From NCBI GenBank assembly GCA_964506465.1, contig CAZDLM010000036.1, positions 1 through 32,938 on the forward strand: DNA of 32,938 bases, read 5' to 3'. The position numbers were made by a program, and so were the translations under genes. Positions within the stretch are counted from its first letter, which is position 1. Every line of letters starts with the position of its first letter. The notes under the pieces were generated by a model. It saw only the letters and a list, made by a program, of their open reading frames with translations. It was not told the DNA's origin and made no database searches. Below are positions 8,345 through 16,134 of the stretch, piece after piece. This DNA comes from UBA6109 sp964506465. Lineage in GTDB: Bacteria > Desulfobacterota > Syntrophia > Syntrophales > UBA6109.

Positions 8345-9751
8345 ATGAAAAGAAACCGGCTTTTTCTCATAGGCATGATCGCCGCCTTCCTCGGCGGCTG
8401 TACGCTGGCCCCGGAATATTCCCGGCCGCCGGCTCCCGTTCCCGCGGCCTGGCCGACCGGCGCGGCCTACGGCGAAACGCAGACGGCGGCGTCCGTTCCG
8501 GCCGCACCGGCGATCCCTTGGAGGGAATTCTTCACGGATGAACGCCTGCAAAAGGCGGTCGAGGCCGCCCTGAAGAACAACCGCGACCTTCGCCTTGCCG
8601 CCTTGAACGTCGAAAGGGCGCGGGCGCTGTACGGCGTTCAACGGGCCGAGCTCTTCCCGGCGCTCCAGGCCGTCGGAAGCGGAGCGATCGAGCGCGTTCC
8701 TGCGGATCTCTCTTCCAGCGGAAGCGCGCGGACGTCGGAGAAGTACAGCGTCAATCTCGGCATCAGTTCCTGGGAAATCGATTTCTTCGGCCGCATCCGC
8801 GGCTTGAAGGACAGGGCGCTGGAGGAATACCTCGCCACCGACGAGGCCCGCCGCAGTACTGAGATCCTGCTGGTCTCCGCCGTCGCCAATGCATACCTTG
8901 CCCTTGCAGCCGATCGGGAAAACCTCCAACTGGCAGAATCCACATTGAAGACGCAGGAAGACGCCTATCAGTTGATCCGGAAACGCTACGACGTCGGTCT
9001 CGCAACCGAGCTGGACTTGCGCCGGGCGCAAAGTCAGGTGGATGCGGTTCGAGGGGACCTGGCCCGCTTCGTGCAAATCATGGCGCAGGACGAAAATGCC
9101 CTGAATCTCCTCGTGGGCTCGCCGCTGCCGGGAGAAGCCCTGCCGTCGGTATTGGCGGACGTCCGCCCGCCGAAGGAGATTTCCGCCGGCCTGTCTTCCG
9201 AGATCCTGCTCCAGCGGCCGGACGTGCTGGCGGCCGAGCATCGCCTCAAGGCAGCAAACGCCAATATCGGCGCCGCGCGTGCGGCCCTTTTCCCCCGCAT
9301 TGCGCTCACCACCGCCATCGGGACCGCCAGCGCCGACCTCTCGGGGCTCTTCCAGTCCGGCTCGGGAACGTGGATGTTCGCGCCCCAGGTCGCGATCCCG
9401 ATCTTCGACGCCCGCACCTGGTCGGCCTACGACGTCACGAAGGTGGAAAGGGAGATCTCCGTGGCGCAATACGAAAAGGCGATCCAGACAGCGTTCCGGG
9501 AAGTCGCCGATGCCCTGGCCGTGCGGGGCACCGTGAACCGGAGGATTTCGGCGCAGGAATCGCTCGTCGAGGCCGTCGCGGAAACCTATCGTCTCGCCGG
9601 TCTGAGGTACAGCAGGGGAATCGACAGTTACCTGAGCGTCCTGGACGCGCAGCGGACGCTCTTCAGCGCGCAGCAGGGGTTGATCGCCCTGCGCCTCATC
9701 CAGATAACGAATCGCATCGCCCTGTATCAGGTGCTGGGAGGCGGGGCATGA
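8345..9751 (+). CDS. Outer-membrane efflux lipoprotein, NodT/OprM family
   Basis: This 468-residue TolC-like factor forms the outer-membrane exit duct. The lipobox FLGGC puts the acylated Cys at residue 19, followed by LAPEYSRPPAPVP, typical of OprM/CusC proteins. Two repeated coiled-coil and barrel halves are seen (NNRDLRLAALNVERARA; LLQRPDVLAAEHRLKAANAN; YEKAIQTAFREVADALAVRG). The start at 8345 gives a proper signal peptide and has a GAGGG ribosome site; an upstream in-frame ATG at 8318 would add nine non-signal residues inside the pump gene. It completes the pump operon. Confidence 0.95.
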   Translation: MKRNRLFLIGMIAAFLGGCTLAPEYSRPPAPVPAAWPTGAAYGETQTAASVPAAPAIPWREFFTDERLQKAVEAALKNNRDLRLAALNVERARALYGVQRAELFPALQAVGSGAIERVPADLSSSGSARTSEKYSVNLGISSWEIDFFGRIRGLKDRALEEYLATDEARRSTEILLVSAVANAYLALAADRENLQLAESTLKTQEDAYQLIRKRYDVGLATELDLRRAQSQVDAVRGDLARFVQIMAQDENALNLLVGSPLPGEALPSVLADVRPPKEISAGLSSEILLQRPDVLAAEHRLKAANANIGAARAALFPRIALTTAIGTASADLSGLFQSGSGTWMFAPQVAIPIFDARTWSAYDVTKVEREISVAQYEKAIQTAFREVADALAVRGTVNRRISAQESLVEAVAETYRLAGLRYSRGIDSYLSVLDAQRTLFSAQQGLIALRLIQITNRIALYQVLGGGA

Positions 9752-9813
9752 TCCCTGCTCCCGTGGAACCGGAAGAAACCGGGCGTGCCGTGAGGAATAC
9801 CCGCAAGGGGAAA

Positions 9814-9848
9814 CCGTTGCCTGCCCCGCAGCGAACCGGCGGCAACGG
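9814..9848 (+). other. Inverted repeat between the outer-membrane factor and the acyltransferase gene
   Basis: CCGTTGCC (9814-9821) and GGCAACGG (9841-9848) are perfect 8-base complements with a 19-base loop in the 119-base gap. No U tract follows, so this is not a standard terminator. It could alter read-through or mRNA stability before the last gene of the run. Confidence 0.35.
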
Positions 9849-9870
9849 ACGGTAGAGAACGGGATTCGCC

Positions 9871-10587
9871 ATGAGTCCATCGGACAAGCGATCGCGGCCG
9901 CCCTGGAAAACCCGCCTCCGGTATTTCCTCCTGCGGCGTCTCATTTTCCTGGCCTACGACGTCGCCCGTCTCTACTTCCTCACCATCCGGACCGAGTCCG
10001 TCGGCGAGGATCGAATCCTGCGGCATCTTGAAAACGGCGGGAAGGTGATCGCCGCCCTCTGGCACCAGCGGATCGTCTCCGTGGTCGGATATGCGAAAAA
10101 GTTCGGCGGGCAGTTCCAGCCTTCGGTCATGATCAGCAAGAGCCGCGACGGGGACCTGGCGGCCGACGTCTTCAGCCGCATGGGCTTCCGCCCCGTGCGG
10201 GGCTCGTCATCGCGGGACGGCAAGGCGGCGCTGACCGCCCTCCTGGAGGACCTGAAGGTCCACTCCTTCGCCGTCCACGTCCTGGACGGGCCGAGGGGAC
10301 CCCGGGGCGTCGCGAAGGCAGGGATGGTCGTCCTCGCGCAGAAATCCGGCGTTCCCATCGTGCCTGTCTACGCCTCGGTTAGCCAGGCGTGGGTTCTCCG
10401 CAGCTGGGACCGATGTCTCGTCCCCAAGCCCTTCAGCAGGGTCGTGATCCGCTTCGACAGGCCGATGCTTGTGGGGCCGAGCGGGGACGAGGGGACCTTC
10501 GAAGAGATCCGCCGGGGGATCGAGAAGCACATGCTGGAGAACCAGCGGCTCGACGACGCGCGTTTCGGGTGGAAAGAGATTCTCTGA
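9871..10587 (+). CDS. DUF374-family lysophospholipid-type acyltransferase
   Basis: This 238-residue protein shows the DUF374/LPLAT pattern. LWHQRIVSVVGY (about 64-75) carries the His that stands in for the HX4D motif. It is followed by MISKSRDGDLAADVFSRMGF, the RGSSSRDGKAAL loop, and DGPRGPRGVAKAGMVVLAQKSGVPIVPVY, the substrate-glycerol part. Members are thought to move an acyl chain onto lipid precursors at the inner membrane and often lie near lipid A genes; the exact acceptor is unknown. It is 119 bases after the efflux genes on the same strand, so co-transcription is possible. With the ligase-ACP-PlsC fusion it makes two acyltransferases flanking one efflux system. Confidence 0.85.
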   Translation: MSPSDKRSRPPWKTRLRYFLLRRLIFLAYDVARLYFLTIRTESVGEDRILRHLENGGKVIAALWHQRIVSVVGYAKKFGGQFQPSVMISKSRDGDLAADVFSRMGFRPVRGSSSRDGKAALTALLEDLKVHSFAVHVLDGPRGPRGVAKAGMVVLAQKSGVPIVPVYASVSQAWVLRSWDRCLVPKPFSRVVIRFDRPMLVGPSGDEGTFEEIRRGIEKHMLENQRLDDARFGWKEIL

Positions 10588-10665
10588 GCGGATTGCGGAG
10601 GGCCGTCGGAGAAGATCGGCGCCGCCGCCCGGATCCGTCCGGGAAAACCGGATAAGGAGCGAAAC

Positions 10666-11661
10666 ATGCTCGCACGCACGACCGGTTGTCTGGTCTTTGT
10701 TCTCTTTCTTTTCTCGGTACTCTTCGCTCCAGGCGCCGCTGCCCAGGAGATTCACCTGCTCGGAGGAGCCGTTCAGGAGCGGGCCTCGCGGGACCGATCC
10801 TATTCATGGGCCGTCCAGTACCTGGAAGGCCTGGGAGAAAACTGGGCCGTGAGCTTCTCGTGGCTCAATGAAGGCCATTTCGAGCATCATCACCGCGACG
10901 GCCACACCCTGCAGATCTGGGCGCGCACCAAACCCCTGTGGAAACGGTTCGTCCTCGCGGCGGGAATCGGTCCTTACCGTTACTATGACACGCAACTGGC
11001 CAAGGAGGGGGCTTCCTACGTGGACTCCCACGGCTGGGGCATCGTCACCAGTTTCTCGGCAAGCTGGCATCTGGACAACCGATGGATTTTCTCCCTGCAG
11101 TCAAACTTCGTCGAGACGAGCCGAAGCATCGATTCCCGTTCGCTGCTTGCGGGAATCGGATACCAGTTGGATGCTTTCGCGCCGCCGGACGAAAAGCCGG
11201 CCGCAGCGGCCGGAACGGAAAATGCCGCCAGGAATGAGATCACCGTTTTCGGGGGCCAGACGGTCGTCAACAGCCGCGATTCGGAAAATGCCGTGGCCCT
11301 GATGCTGGAGTACAGGCGAAACCTCGGACGCCATTTCGACTGGACGGTCGGATGGCTCTACGAGGGCGATCCGGGACCGGTGGACCGTCACGGGATGCTC
11401 AGCCAACTGTGGCTCGTCCGTCGCTTTTTCGACGATCGCCTTGCGCTGAGCGCGGGCGGCGGGGTCTACATTCCCGTCGACAGGCATCGCAAGCCGGGAG
11501 AGGGAAGGGATGACGATCCGACGCTTGCAGGGATCGCCACGATGGCGGCCGGTTACGAGTTCCGGCCGCCCTGGATGATCCGCATTTCCTGGAATCGCGT
11601 CGTCACGGACTACAATCGGGATACGGACGTGTTCCTGGCCGGCATCGGATTGCGCTTCTGA
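10666..11661 (+). CDS. Exported beta-barrel-like protein built of two homologous halves (unknown function)
   Basis: The 331-residue product has a clear signal peptide (to about AAAQ, residue 27) and a perfect AAGGAG ribosome site. Residues 28 to about 170 and 191-331 appear to be copies of one unit. They share EIHLLGG / EITVFGG at the start, SWLNEGH / GWLYEGD with a following HRDGH / DRHGM, FVLAAGIGPY / LALSAGGGVY, and LLAGIGYQL / FLAGIGLRF at the end. A short Ala/Pro/Glu-rich linker (about 172-190) joins them. Alternating hydrophobic strands and a terminal Phe (GIGLRF) fit an outer-membrane barrel inserted by BamA. No enzyme motif is seen. It may be a two-lobed barrel or one barrel made from a duplicated half. 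The function is not recognised. Confidence 0.8.
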   Translation: MLARTTGCLVFVLFLFSVLFAPGAAAQEIHLLGGAVQERASRDRSYSWAVQYLEGLGENWAVSFSWLNEGHFEHHHRDGHTLQIWARTKPLWKRFVLAAGIGPYRYYDTQLAKEGASYVDSHGWGIVTSFSASWHLDNRWIFSLQSNFVETSRSIDSRSLLAGIGYQLDAFAPPDEKPAAAAGTENAARNEITVFGGQTVVNSRDSENAVALMLEYRRNLGRHFDWTVGWLYEGDPGPVDRHGMLSQLWLVRRFFDDRLALSAGGGVYIPVDRHRKPGEGRDDDPTLAGIATMAAGYEFRPPWMIRISWNRVVTDYNRDTDVFLAGIGLRF

Positions 11662-11671
11662 GGCAGGCTCG

Positions 11672-11707
11672 AAAAAAATACCCCGGCAGGAAAGAATGCC
11701 GGGGTAT
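11672..11707 (-). terminator. Rho-independent terminator of the FNT transcript
   Basis: Perfect 11-base arms ATACCCCGGCA (11678-11688) and TGCCGGGGTAT (11697-11707) enclose an 8-base loop. Read on the minus strand the stem is followed by seven T (11672-11678). It lies 28 bases after the FNT stop codon and also separates this unit from the convergent barrel gene. Confidence 0.9.
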
Positions 11708-11734
11708 GCGTTGTGGAGTTTGCCGGGATCTTCG

Positions 11735-12562
11735 TTATGTCGGCTTTACCGAGGAAAGCTCCTTCTGGAACGAGTAGAAGTATACCGCCCCGATGAAGAG
11801 AAACCCGCCCACGATGTTCCCCAACGTCACGGGGATCAGGTTCCACTGGATGAACTGGGCCCAGGTGACCTTGGCGCCCAGCATGATGCCCGCCGGGATG
11901 AAATACATGTTGGCGACGCAGTGCTCGAAGCCCGATGACACGAACGCCATGATGGGGAACCAGATGCCGAAGAACTTTCCGATCATGGCCTTCGACGAAA
12001 AGGCCAGCAGGATGGCGAGGTTTACGAGCAGGTTGCAGCCGATGCCCTTCATGAAGGCGGACCAGAGACCCATGGAGCCTCCGGCGATGTAGGGAAGGGT
12101 CTTCGCCTCCGCGATGCCGATGGCATTCTGTCCGAAGGGCGTCAGGTCAGGTCCGCCGCCGACGCTCAAGGGGCCGACGACCATGAGGTACGCCCAGAAC
12201 AGAGATCCGACGAAGTTTCCGATGTAGACCCAGAACCAGGCCTTGAACACCTTGTTCCACGTGCTCTTCTTCTGAAAGACCGCCATGGGAATGAGCATCG
12301 TGTCGCCTGTGAAGAGCGACATGCCCGTGAGCACGATGGCGATGAGGCCGACGGGGAAGACCGCGCCTCCGATCAGGGACTTGAAACCAGGACCCAGGGT
12401 CTTGTCCAGACCCGTTCCGCAGACGGTGCAGAGCGCGGCGCCCACGGCGATCAGAAGACCCGCCATGAAACTTCTCACCAGAAAGTTGGGCGTGCCGAGA
12501 TTCCCCTTGTAACACCCTGCAGTTCCAGCCAGATCAACGACTTCTACCGGTTTGTACGACAT
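11735..12562 (-). CDS. Formate/nitrite transporter family channel (FNT; FocA/NirC type)
   Basis: This 275-residue membrane protein has the six-helix FNT pattern. FLVRSFMAGLLIAVGAALCT begins helix 1. GMSLFTGDTMLIPMAVFQKK corresponds to the broken helix and Thr-gating loop. The segment SGFEHCVANMYFIPAGIMLG carries the conserved pore His. Members pass formate, nitrite or hydrosulfide across the inner membrane as pentamers. The start 12562 (MSYKPVEVV) has an AGGAGGG ribosome site; a longer frame adds 19 residues from the intergenic hairpin. It follows a small gene in what looks like a sigma54-driven two-gene unit. Formate is the likeliest substrate if the organism is a syntroph, but this is inference. 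Confidence 0.93.
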   Translation of the reverse strand: MSYKPVEVVDLAGTAGCYKGNLGTPNFLVRSFMAGLLIAVGAALCTVCGTGLDKTLGPGFKSLIGGAVFPVGLIAIVLTGMSLFTGDTMLIPMAVFQKKSTWNKVFKAWFWVYIGNFVGSLFWAYLMVVGPLSVGGGPDLTPFGQNAIGIAEAKTLPYIAGGSMGLWSAFMKGIGCNLLVNLAILLAFSSKAMIGKFFGIWFPIMAFVSSGFEHCVANMYFIPAGIMLGAKVTWAQFIQWNLIPVTLGNIVGGFLFIGAVYFYSFQKELSSVKPT

Positions 12563-12603
12563 GAAATACCCTCCTGAAATAAGATTTTCGGTGCTTCCTA
12601 TCG

Positions 12604-12636
12604 AAAGGCTTCGCGGCAAGACCCCGCTTCGCCTTT
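12604..12636 (-). other. Intercistronic stem-loop with a GAA/GAA internal loop
   Basis: On the minus strand AAAGGC-GAA-GCGG pairs with CCGC-GAA-GCCTTT. There are six outer and four inner base pairs around a symmetric GAA/GAA internal loop able to form tandem sheared G-A pairs. It begins at the stop codon of the small gene and ends 41 bases before the FNT start. There is no U run, so mRNA processing or stability is more likely than termination. Confidence 0.5.
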
Positions 12637-12955
12637 ACGGCTTCTCCATGTGCGCGCCGGCTTCGGGCATCGCACCCGGCGCTTCCCTCCTGCGCCATGT
12701 GGTGTGATCGACCAGTCCGAACCTCCGGAGGTCGCCGGCCATCCGCTGCCCCGGTTCGCTGCCGTAGGGCGGCGGCGCGCCCTTGTCCCACAGGAGGTGG
12801 ATGGCGAGATCGGTGCCGGCCGGCAGTCCCGTGTAGATTTCGACCCTCTTGAGCCCCGGGATCGCGGCAAGCGTTTCCCCGGCGGCCGTCAGATAGGAGA
12901 GGACGCTTTCGGACTCGTAGAGCGTCCTGACCCGAATGACCTCCAGCCAGCTCAT
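12635..12955 (-). CDS. Small conserved-looking protein, possible dimeric alpha-beta barrel (unknown function)
   Basis: The 106-residue product starts at 12955 (MSWLEVIRVRTLYESESVL), with an AAGGGAG site nine bases upstream. The pattern strand-helix-strand-strand-helix (EVIRVRT / ESVLSYLTAAGETLAAI / LKRVEIYTG / DLAIHLLWDKG / GQRMAGDLRRFGLVDHTTW) resembles ferredoxin-like dimeric barrels such as stress-response or monooxygenase-like proteins. No catalytic residue can be assigned. It has no signal peptide or membrane helix. It is the first gene after the predicted sigma54 promoter and is followed 72 bases later by the FNT channel, which suggests a cytosolic role tied to the channel or its substrate. 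Confidence 0.7.
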   Translation of the reverse strand: MSWLEVIRVRTLYESESVLSYLTAAGETLAAIPGLKRVEIYTGLPAGTDLAIHLLWDKGAPPPYGSEPGQRMAGDLRRFGLVDHTTWRRREAPGAMPEAGAHMEKP

Positions 12956-12991
12956 ACTCCTGGTCTCCCTTTCAACCCGTTGCCCGAATAA

Positions 12992-13006
12992 GCGAAAGTT
13001 GTGCCG
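12992..13006 (-). promoter_or_regulatory. Predicted sigma54 (-24/-12) promoter for the small gene-FNT unit
   Basis: On the minus strand CGGCAC (13001-13006) and TCGC (12992-12995) are arranged as GG-N10-GC, against the consensus TGGCAC-N5-TTGC, with one mismatch in each element. Transcription would begin near 12980, about 25 bases before ATG 12955. The gene for a sigma54 activator starts divergently 137 bases away, which supports the call. Confidence 0.6.
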
Positions 13007-13051
13007 GAAATAAAACCCTATGTTTCCGTAAGGTTGAAAATCGCTGATGGT

Positions 13052-13075
13052 AAAACTGCAACATCCGACAGTTTT
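13052..13075. promoter_or_regulatory. Dyad likely to be the activator's upstream binding site
   Basis: AAAACTG (13052-13058) and CAGTTTT (13069-13075) are perfect inverted arms separated by 10 bases, about one helical turn. Related fragments follow: ACAG...CTGT at 13068-13081, CTGC...GCAG at 13106-13121 and TTGCAGT at 13116-13122. The dyad lies about 70-95 bases upstream of the predicted sigma54 start at 12980, the usual range for enhancer sites. Confidence 0.5.
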
Positions 13076-13142
13076 TGCTGTACTATTTTGCAGATCTGTG
13101 GTTTCCTGCCGCATATTGCAGTTGCATCTGGAGGAGCAAAGG

Positions 13143-14693
13143 ATGGATGTGGACAAGGAGAATTTCTTCCGGGAGTTTTCCATCAGGATATGCGGCAGCC
13201 TCGAGATCGATAAGGCGCTCGGGGACGCTTTCCAATACGTCGGCAGGATCATGCCCCTCGACGAGTTAATGGTCGGCCACACGAATATCGAGAACGGGAT
13301 CATGGAGTTCGTCGCGGCCGCCGATCGCAACGGCGGATCGAGAAGATCGGCCCGGGTTACCCTCGACGAATCCGTCAGGAAGAAGCTTGCGAATGGCGGC
13401 TATCATCCAAGCCTGTTGCTCATCGGCGACCACGCCGGGGAGCCGCTCACGGTCCCGGCCGGCGAGGCCTTCGGATGGCCGTCCTCTTCGCTGCTGGTCA
13501 ACCGGCTCGTCGTGGGCGGCAGGCGCGTCGGATTCCTCATTGCGCGCGCCGAAGGCGTCGGGCGATACACGTCCGCGCACGGCGCGCTCTGGGCCTCCGT
13601 TACCGAGCCGGCGGCGATCGCCCTGTCAAACTATCTCATCCACCGGGAGCTGTTCGAGCTCAAGGAGCGTCTGGCTGACGACAACCGGTTCCTCAAGGAC
13701 GAGCTGCGGATGATCTCGGGAACGGAGATCATCGGTTCGGACTTCGGACTGAAGGAGGTCATGTTCAGGGTCCAGCACGTGGCACCGCTCACCTCACCGG
13801 TGCTCCTGCAGGGGGAAACGGGCACCGGCAAGGAGGTCATCGCCAACGCCATTCACAACCTGTCGCCGCGCAGCGGCGGTCCCTTCATCCGGGTCAACTG
13901 CGGCGCCATTCCCGACACCCTCATCGACAGCGAACTGTTCGGACACGAGAAGGGGGCCTTTACGGGGGCGGTCAGCCGGAAGATGGGAAGGTTCGAGCGG
14001 GCGAGCGGCGGCACCATCTTCCTGGACGAGATCGGGGAACTGCCGCAGCAGGCCCAGGTCCGGCTTCTACGCGTCCTCCAGGAGAGCGAAATCGAACGCG
14101 TCGGCGGCACGGAGACCGTCAAGGTGGACATCCGGGTCATATCGGGGACGCATCGGGACATCGAGCGGATGGTGCACGAGGGGAGCTTCCGTGAAGACCT
14201 TTACTTCCGCATCAAGGTCTTCCCCATCGTCCTGCCTCCGTTGCGCGAGAGGAAGGCCGACATCCCCGTGCTGGTGCAGCACATTCTGAAGAAGAAGGCG
14301 CAGGCACTGGGACTGCACCGGCCGCCCGTCCTTTCGCCGGGGGTCATGGACCGGTTGCTCGCCTATCCGTGGCCGGGCAATATCCGGGAACTTGAGAACG
14401 TTATTGAGCGCGGGATCATCCTCTCGGACGGAAAGCCTCTTGAATTCTCCGACGGGCTCGGAGGCGGGACGATTCCATCCGACAGGGCAGAGTCAGGGGG
14501 GGACCGCGCCCGTCTGCGCACGCTGGACAGCGTCGTGAGGGATCACATCGAGGAAGTCCTGCGGGCCTGCAGCGGACACGTGGAGGGCGCCGCCGGCGCG
14601 GCGAAGATGCTGGGTCTCAACCCGTCCACGCTCCGTTTTCGGATGCGGCGGCTCGGCATCCCCTACGGCCGGAAGGCGAAGGGCGGATCGTAA
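13143..14693 (+). CDS. Sigma54-dependent transcriptional activator, GAF-AAA+-Fis type
   Basis: The 516-residue protein starts at 13143 (MDVDKENFFREFS), after GGAGGAG. Residues about 10-175 look like a GAF sensor. The AAA+ domain has Walker A GETGTGKE at 224-231, the sigma54-contact loop GAFTGA at 271-276 and Walker B TIFLDE at 291-296; AYPWPGNIRELENVIERGII marks its C-terminal lid. A Fis-type helix-turn-helix closes it (EGAAGAAKMLGLNPSTLRFRMRRLGI region). The architecture is that of FhlA or NifA relatives, which respond to a small molecule in the GAF domain rather than to phosphorylation. The divergent FNT unit with a sigma54-like promoter is the obvious target, and formate is a plausible effector by analogy to FhlA. 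Family certain, effector inferred. Confidence 0.95.
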   Translation: MDVDKENFFREFSIRICGSLEIDKALGDAFQYVGRIMPLDELMVGHTNIENGIMEFVAAADRNGGSRRSARVTLDESVRKKLANGGYHPSLLLIGDHAGEPLTVPAGEAFGWPSSSLLVNRLVVGGRRVGFLIARAEGVGRYTSAHGALWASVTEPAAIALSNYLIHRELFELKERLADDNRFLKDELRMISGTEIIGSDFGLKEVMFRVQHVAPLTSPVLLQGETGTGKEVIANAIHNLSPRSGGPFIRVNCGAIPDTLIDSELFGHEKGAFTGAVSRKMGRFERASGGTIFLDEIGELPQQAQVRLLRVLQESEIERVGGTETVKVDIRVISGTHRDIERMVHEGSFREDLYFRIKVFPIVLPPLRERKADIPVLVQHILKKKAQALGLHRPPVLSPGVMDRLLAYPWPGNIRELENVIERGIILSDGKPLEFSDGLGGGTIPSDRAESGGDRARLRTLDSVVRDHIEEVLRACSGHVEGAAGAAKMLGLNPSTLRFRMRRLGIPYGRKAKGGS

Positions 14694-14714
14694 CGCCGTG
14701 TGCGGTTTCGGCGT
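14693..14714. terminator. Weak hairpin between convergent genes
   Basis: ACGCCG (14693-14698) and CGGCGT (14709-14714) can form a 6-bp stem in the 46-base gap between the activator stop and the end of the oxidase gene. No T tract follows on either strand, so termination here is uncertain. Confidence 0.3.
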
Positions 14715-14739
14715 CGGAACGGACCGCGCCGCTCCGTCG

Positions 14740-16134
14740 TCAGTCCGGGAAGATCTTGCCGGGATTCAGTATCCCCCGCGGATCGAAGAGGCGTTTTATG
14801 CCGCGCTGCAGGCGGAGGCTCGCAGGGGAGATCTCCATTCCGATGTAGGGCTTCTTCAGGAGGCCGATGCCGTGCTCGCCGGATATCGTCCCGCCCATGG
14901 CAAGTACCCGTTCCAGGACCGCATGGATTCCCTCTTCGATGCGCCCCGGCTCCGGTGTCCCTGCGGCGGTGATATTGAGGTGCAGGTTTCCGTCTCCGGC
15001 GTGGCCGAAGGTATAGATCAGCATCCCGTAGCTCTCTTCCAGGGCCGGCAGGCCGCCGGCGAACTCCGCGATGCGTCCGATCGGGACGGCGATGTCTTCG
15101 TGAATGTCGAGCGCCGCGTGGCGCTCCTCGATGCGCTTGGAGATCTCGCGGCGCACCTCCCATATCCGCTCCCGGACGTTTCCTTCCGGGGCGCTCAGGA
15201 CATCCTTCGCCCCGCCTTCCCGGCAGATCCGGGCGATGGCGCCAACCTCCCCGGCGACGACTTCCGGATTCCCGTCGGTCTCGACGAGCAGGAACGCACC
15301 GGACTCCGAAATGCCGGGAAAGGGAAGCAGATCGGAGACGAGCGAGAGGCATCGCCGGTCCAGAAACTCCACGGCGGACGGAAGGTGTCCGGACGTCAGG
15401 AGAGCCGTCACCGCCTGCAGGGCTTCCGGCAGCCTGTCGAAAACCGCGGCGATCGTGGCGACTGAGGCGGGAGCGGCAAGGAGCTTCAGAACGAGTTTCG
15501 TGATGACGCCCAGCGTTCCCTCGGAACCGACGATGAGGCGGGCGAGATCGTAGCCGACGACGCCCTTGCGCGTCCGAACGCCCGCGGAGATGAGCTCTCC
15601 CGTGGGCAGGACGACGTCCAGTCCCATGACGTAGTCCCGCGTCGTTCCGTATTTCACGCAGGCCGGCCCGCCGGCGTTGGTCGAGGCATTGCCGCCAACG
15701 GAACACTTGTCGAGGCTCGCGGGGTCGGGCGGGTAGAAGAGGCCCTGCTTTTGCGACGCTCCGCGGAGATCGGCGGTCCGGACGCCGGGTTCGACCTCGG
15801 CGAGGAGATTCTCTCCATCGATCAGGAGGATCCGGTTCATCCGCGCCATGGAGAGGACGACGCCGCCGCAGAAAGGAACCGCGCCTCCCGCCAGACCGGT
15901 TCCAAGGCCCCGCGGCGTCACGGGAAAGCGACGGAGGTTCGCGAGCCGCAGCAGCGCCTGGATCTGGGCGACCTCGGCCGGCTCGACGACCAATTCCGGC
16001 GTCCGTGCAAGGCCGACGGTTTCGTCCTTCGCGAAGGGCGCGATCCGTTCCGGCTCGGCGATGACGGCCTCGTCTCCAACGGTATCCCGGATAGCCCTCT
16101 TTATCTCTTCGCCGATCGGCAGAAAAATCGACAT
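14740..16134 (-). CDS. FAD-linked 2-hydroxyacid oxidase/dehydrogenase, GlcD / D-lactate dehydrogenase family
   Basis: This 464-residue flavoprotein has an FAD_binding_4 domain at about 40-180 (TPRGLGTGLAGGAVPF; CSVGGNASTNAGGPACVKYG; VVGYDLARLIVGSEGTLGVI). A FAD-oxidase C-terminal domain follows, with the His-bearing motifs FGHAGDGNLHLN and SGEHGIGLLKK. Members oxidise D-lactate, glycolate or other 2-hydroxy acids and pass electrons to a quinone, an Fe-S partner or electron-transfer flavoprotein. No GlcE/GlcF or Etf gene is adjacent. Its ATG shares a base with the upstream permease stop (TAATG), so it is translationally coupled to the ABC transporter, suggesting that the imported compound or a derivative is its substrate. 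The exact substrate is unknown. Confidence 0.93.
   Translation of the reverse strand: MSIFLPIGEEIKRAIRDTVGDEAVIAEPERIAPFAKDETVGLARTPELVVEPAEVAQIQALLRLANLRRFPVTPRGLGTGLAGGAVPFCGGVVLSMARMNRILLIDGENLLAEVEPGVRTADLRGASQKQGLFYPPDPASLDKCSVGGNASTNAGGPACVKYGTTRDYVMGLDVVLPTGELISAGVRTRKGVVGYDLARLIVGSEGTLGVITKLVLKLLAAPASVATIAAVFDRLPEALQAVTALLTSGHLPSAVEFLDRRCLSLVSDLLPFPGISESGAFLLVETDGNPEVVAGEVGAIARICREGGAKDVLSAPEGNVRERIWEVRREISKRIEERHAALDIHEDIAVPIGRIAEFAGGLPALEESYGMLIYTFGHAGDGNLHLNITAAGTPEPGRIEEGIHAVLERVLAMGGTISGEHGIGLLKKPYIGMEISPASLRLQRGIKRLFDPRGILNPGKIFPD

Noticed and set aside
3289..8376. Very long open frame of 1695 residues on the minus strand across the tetR and RND genes.
   Set aside because: It is the antisense shadow of the regulator, adaptor and pump genes, with His/Asp/Arg/Gly-rich translation and no domain.
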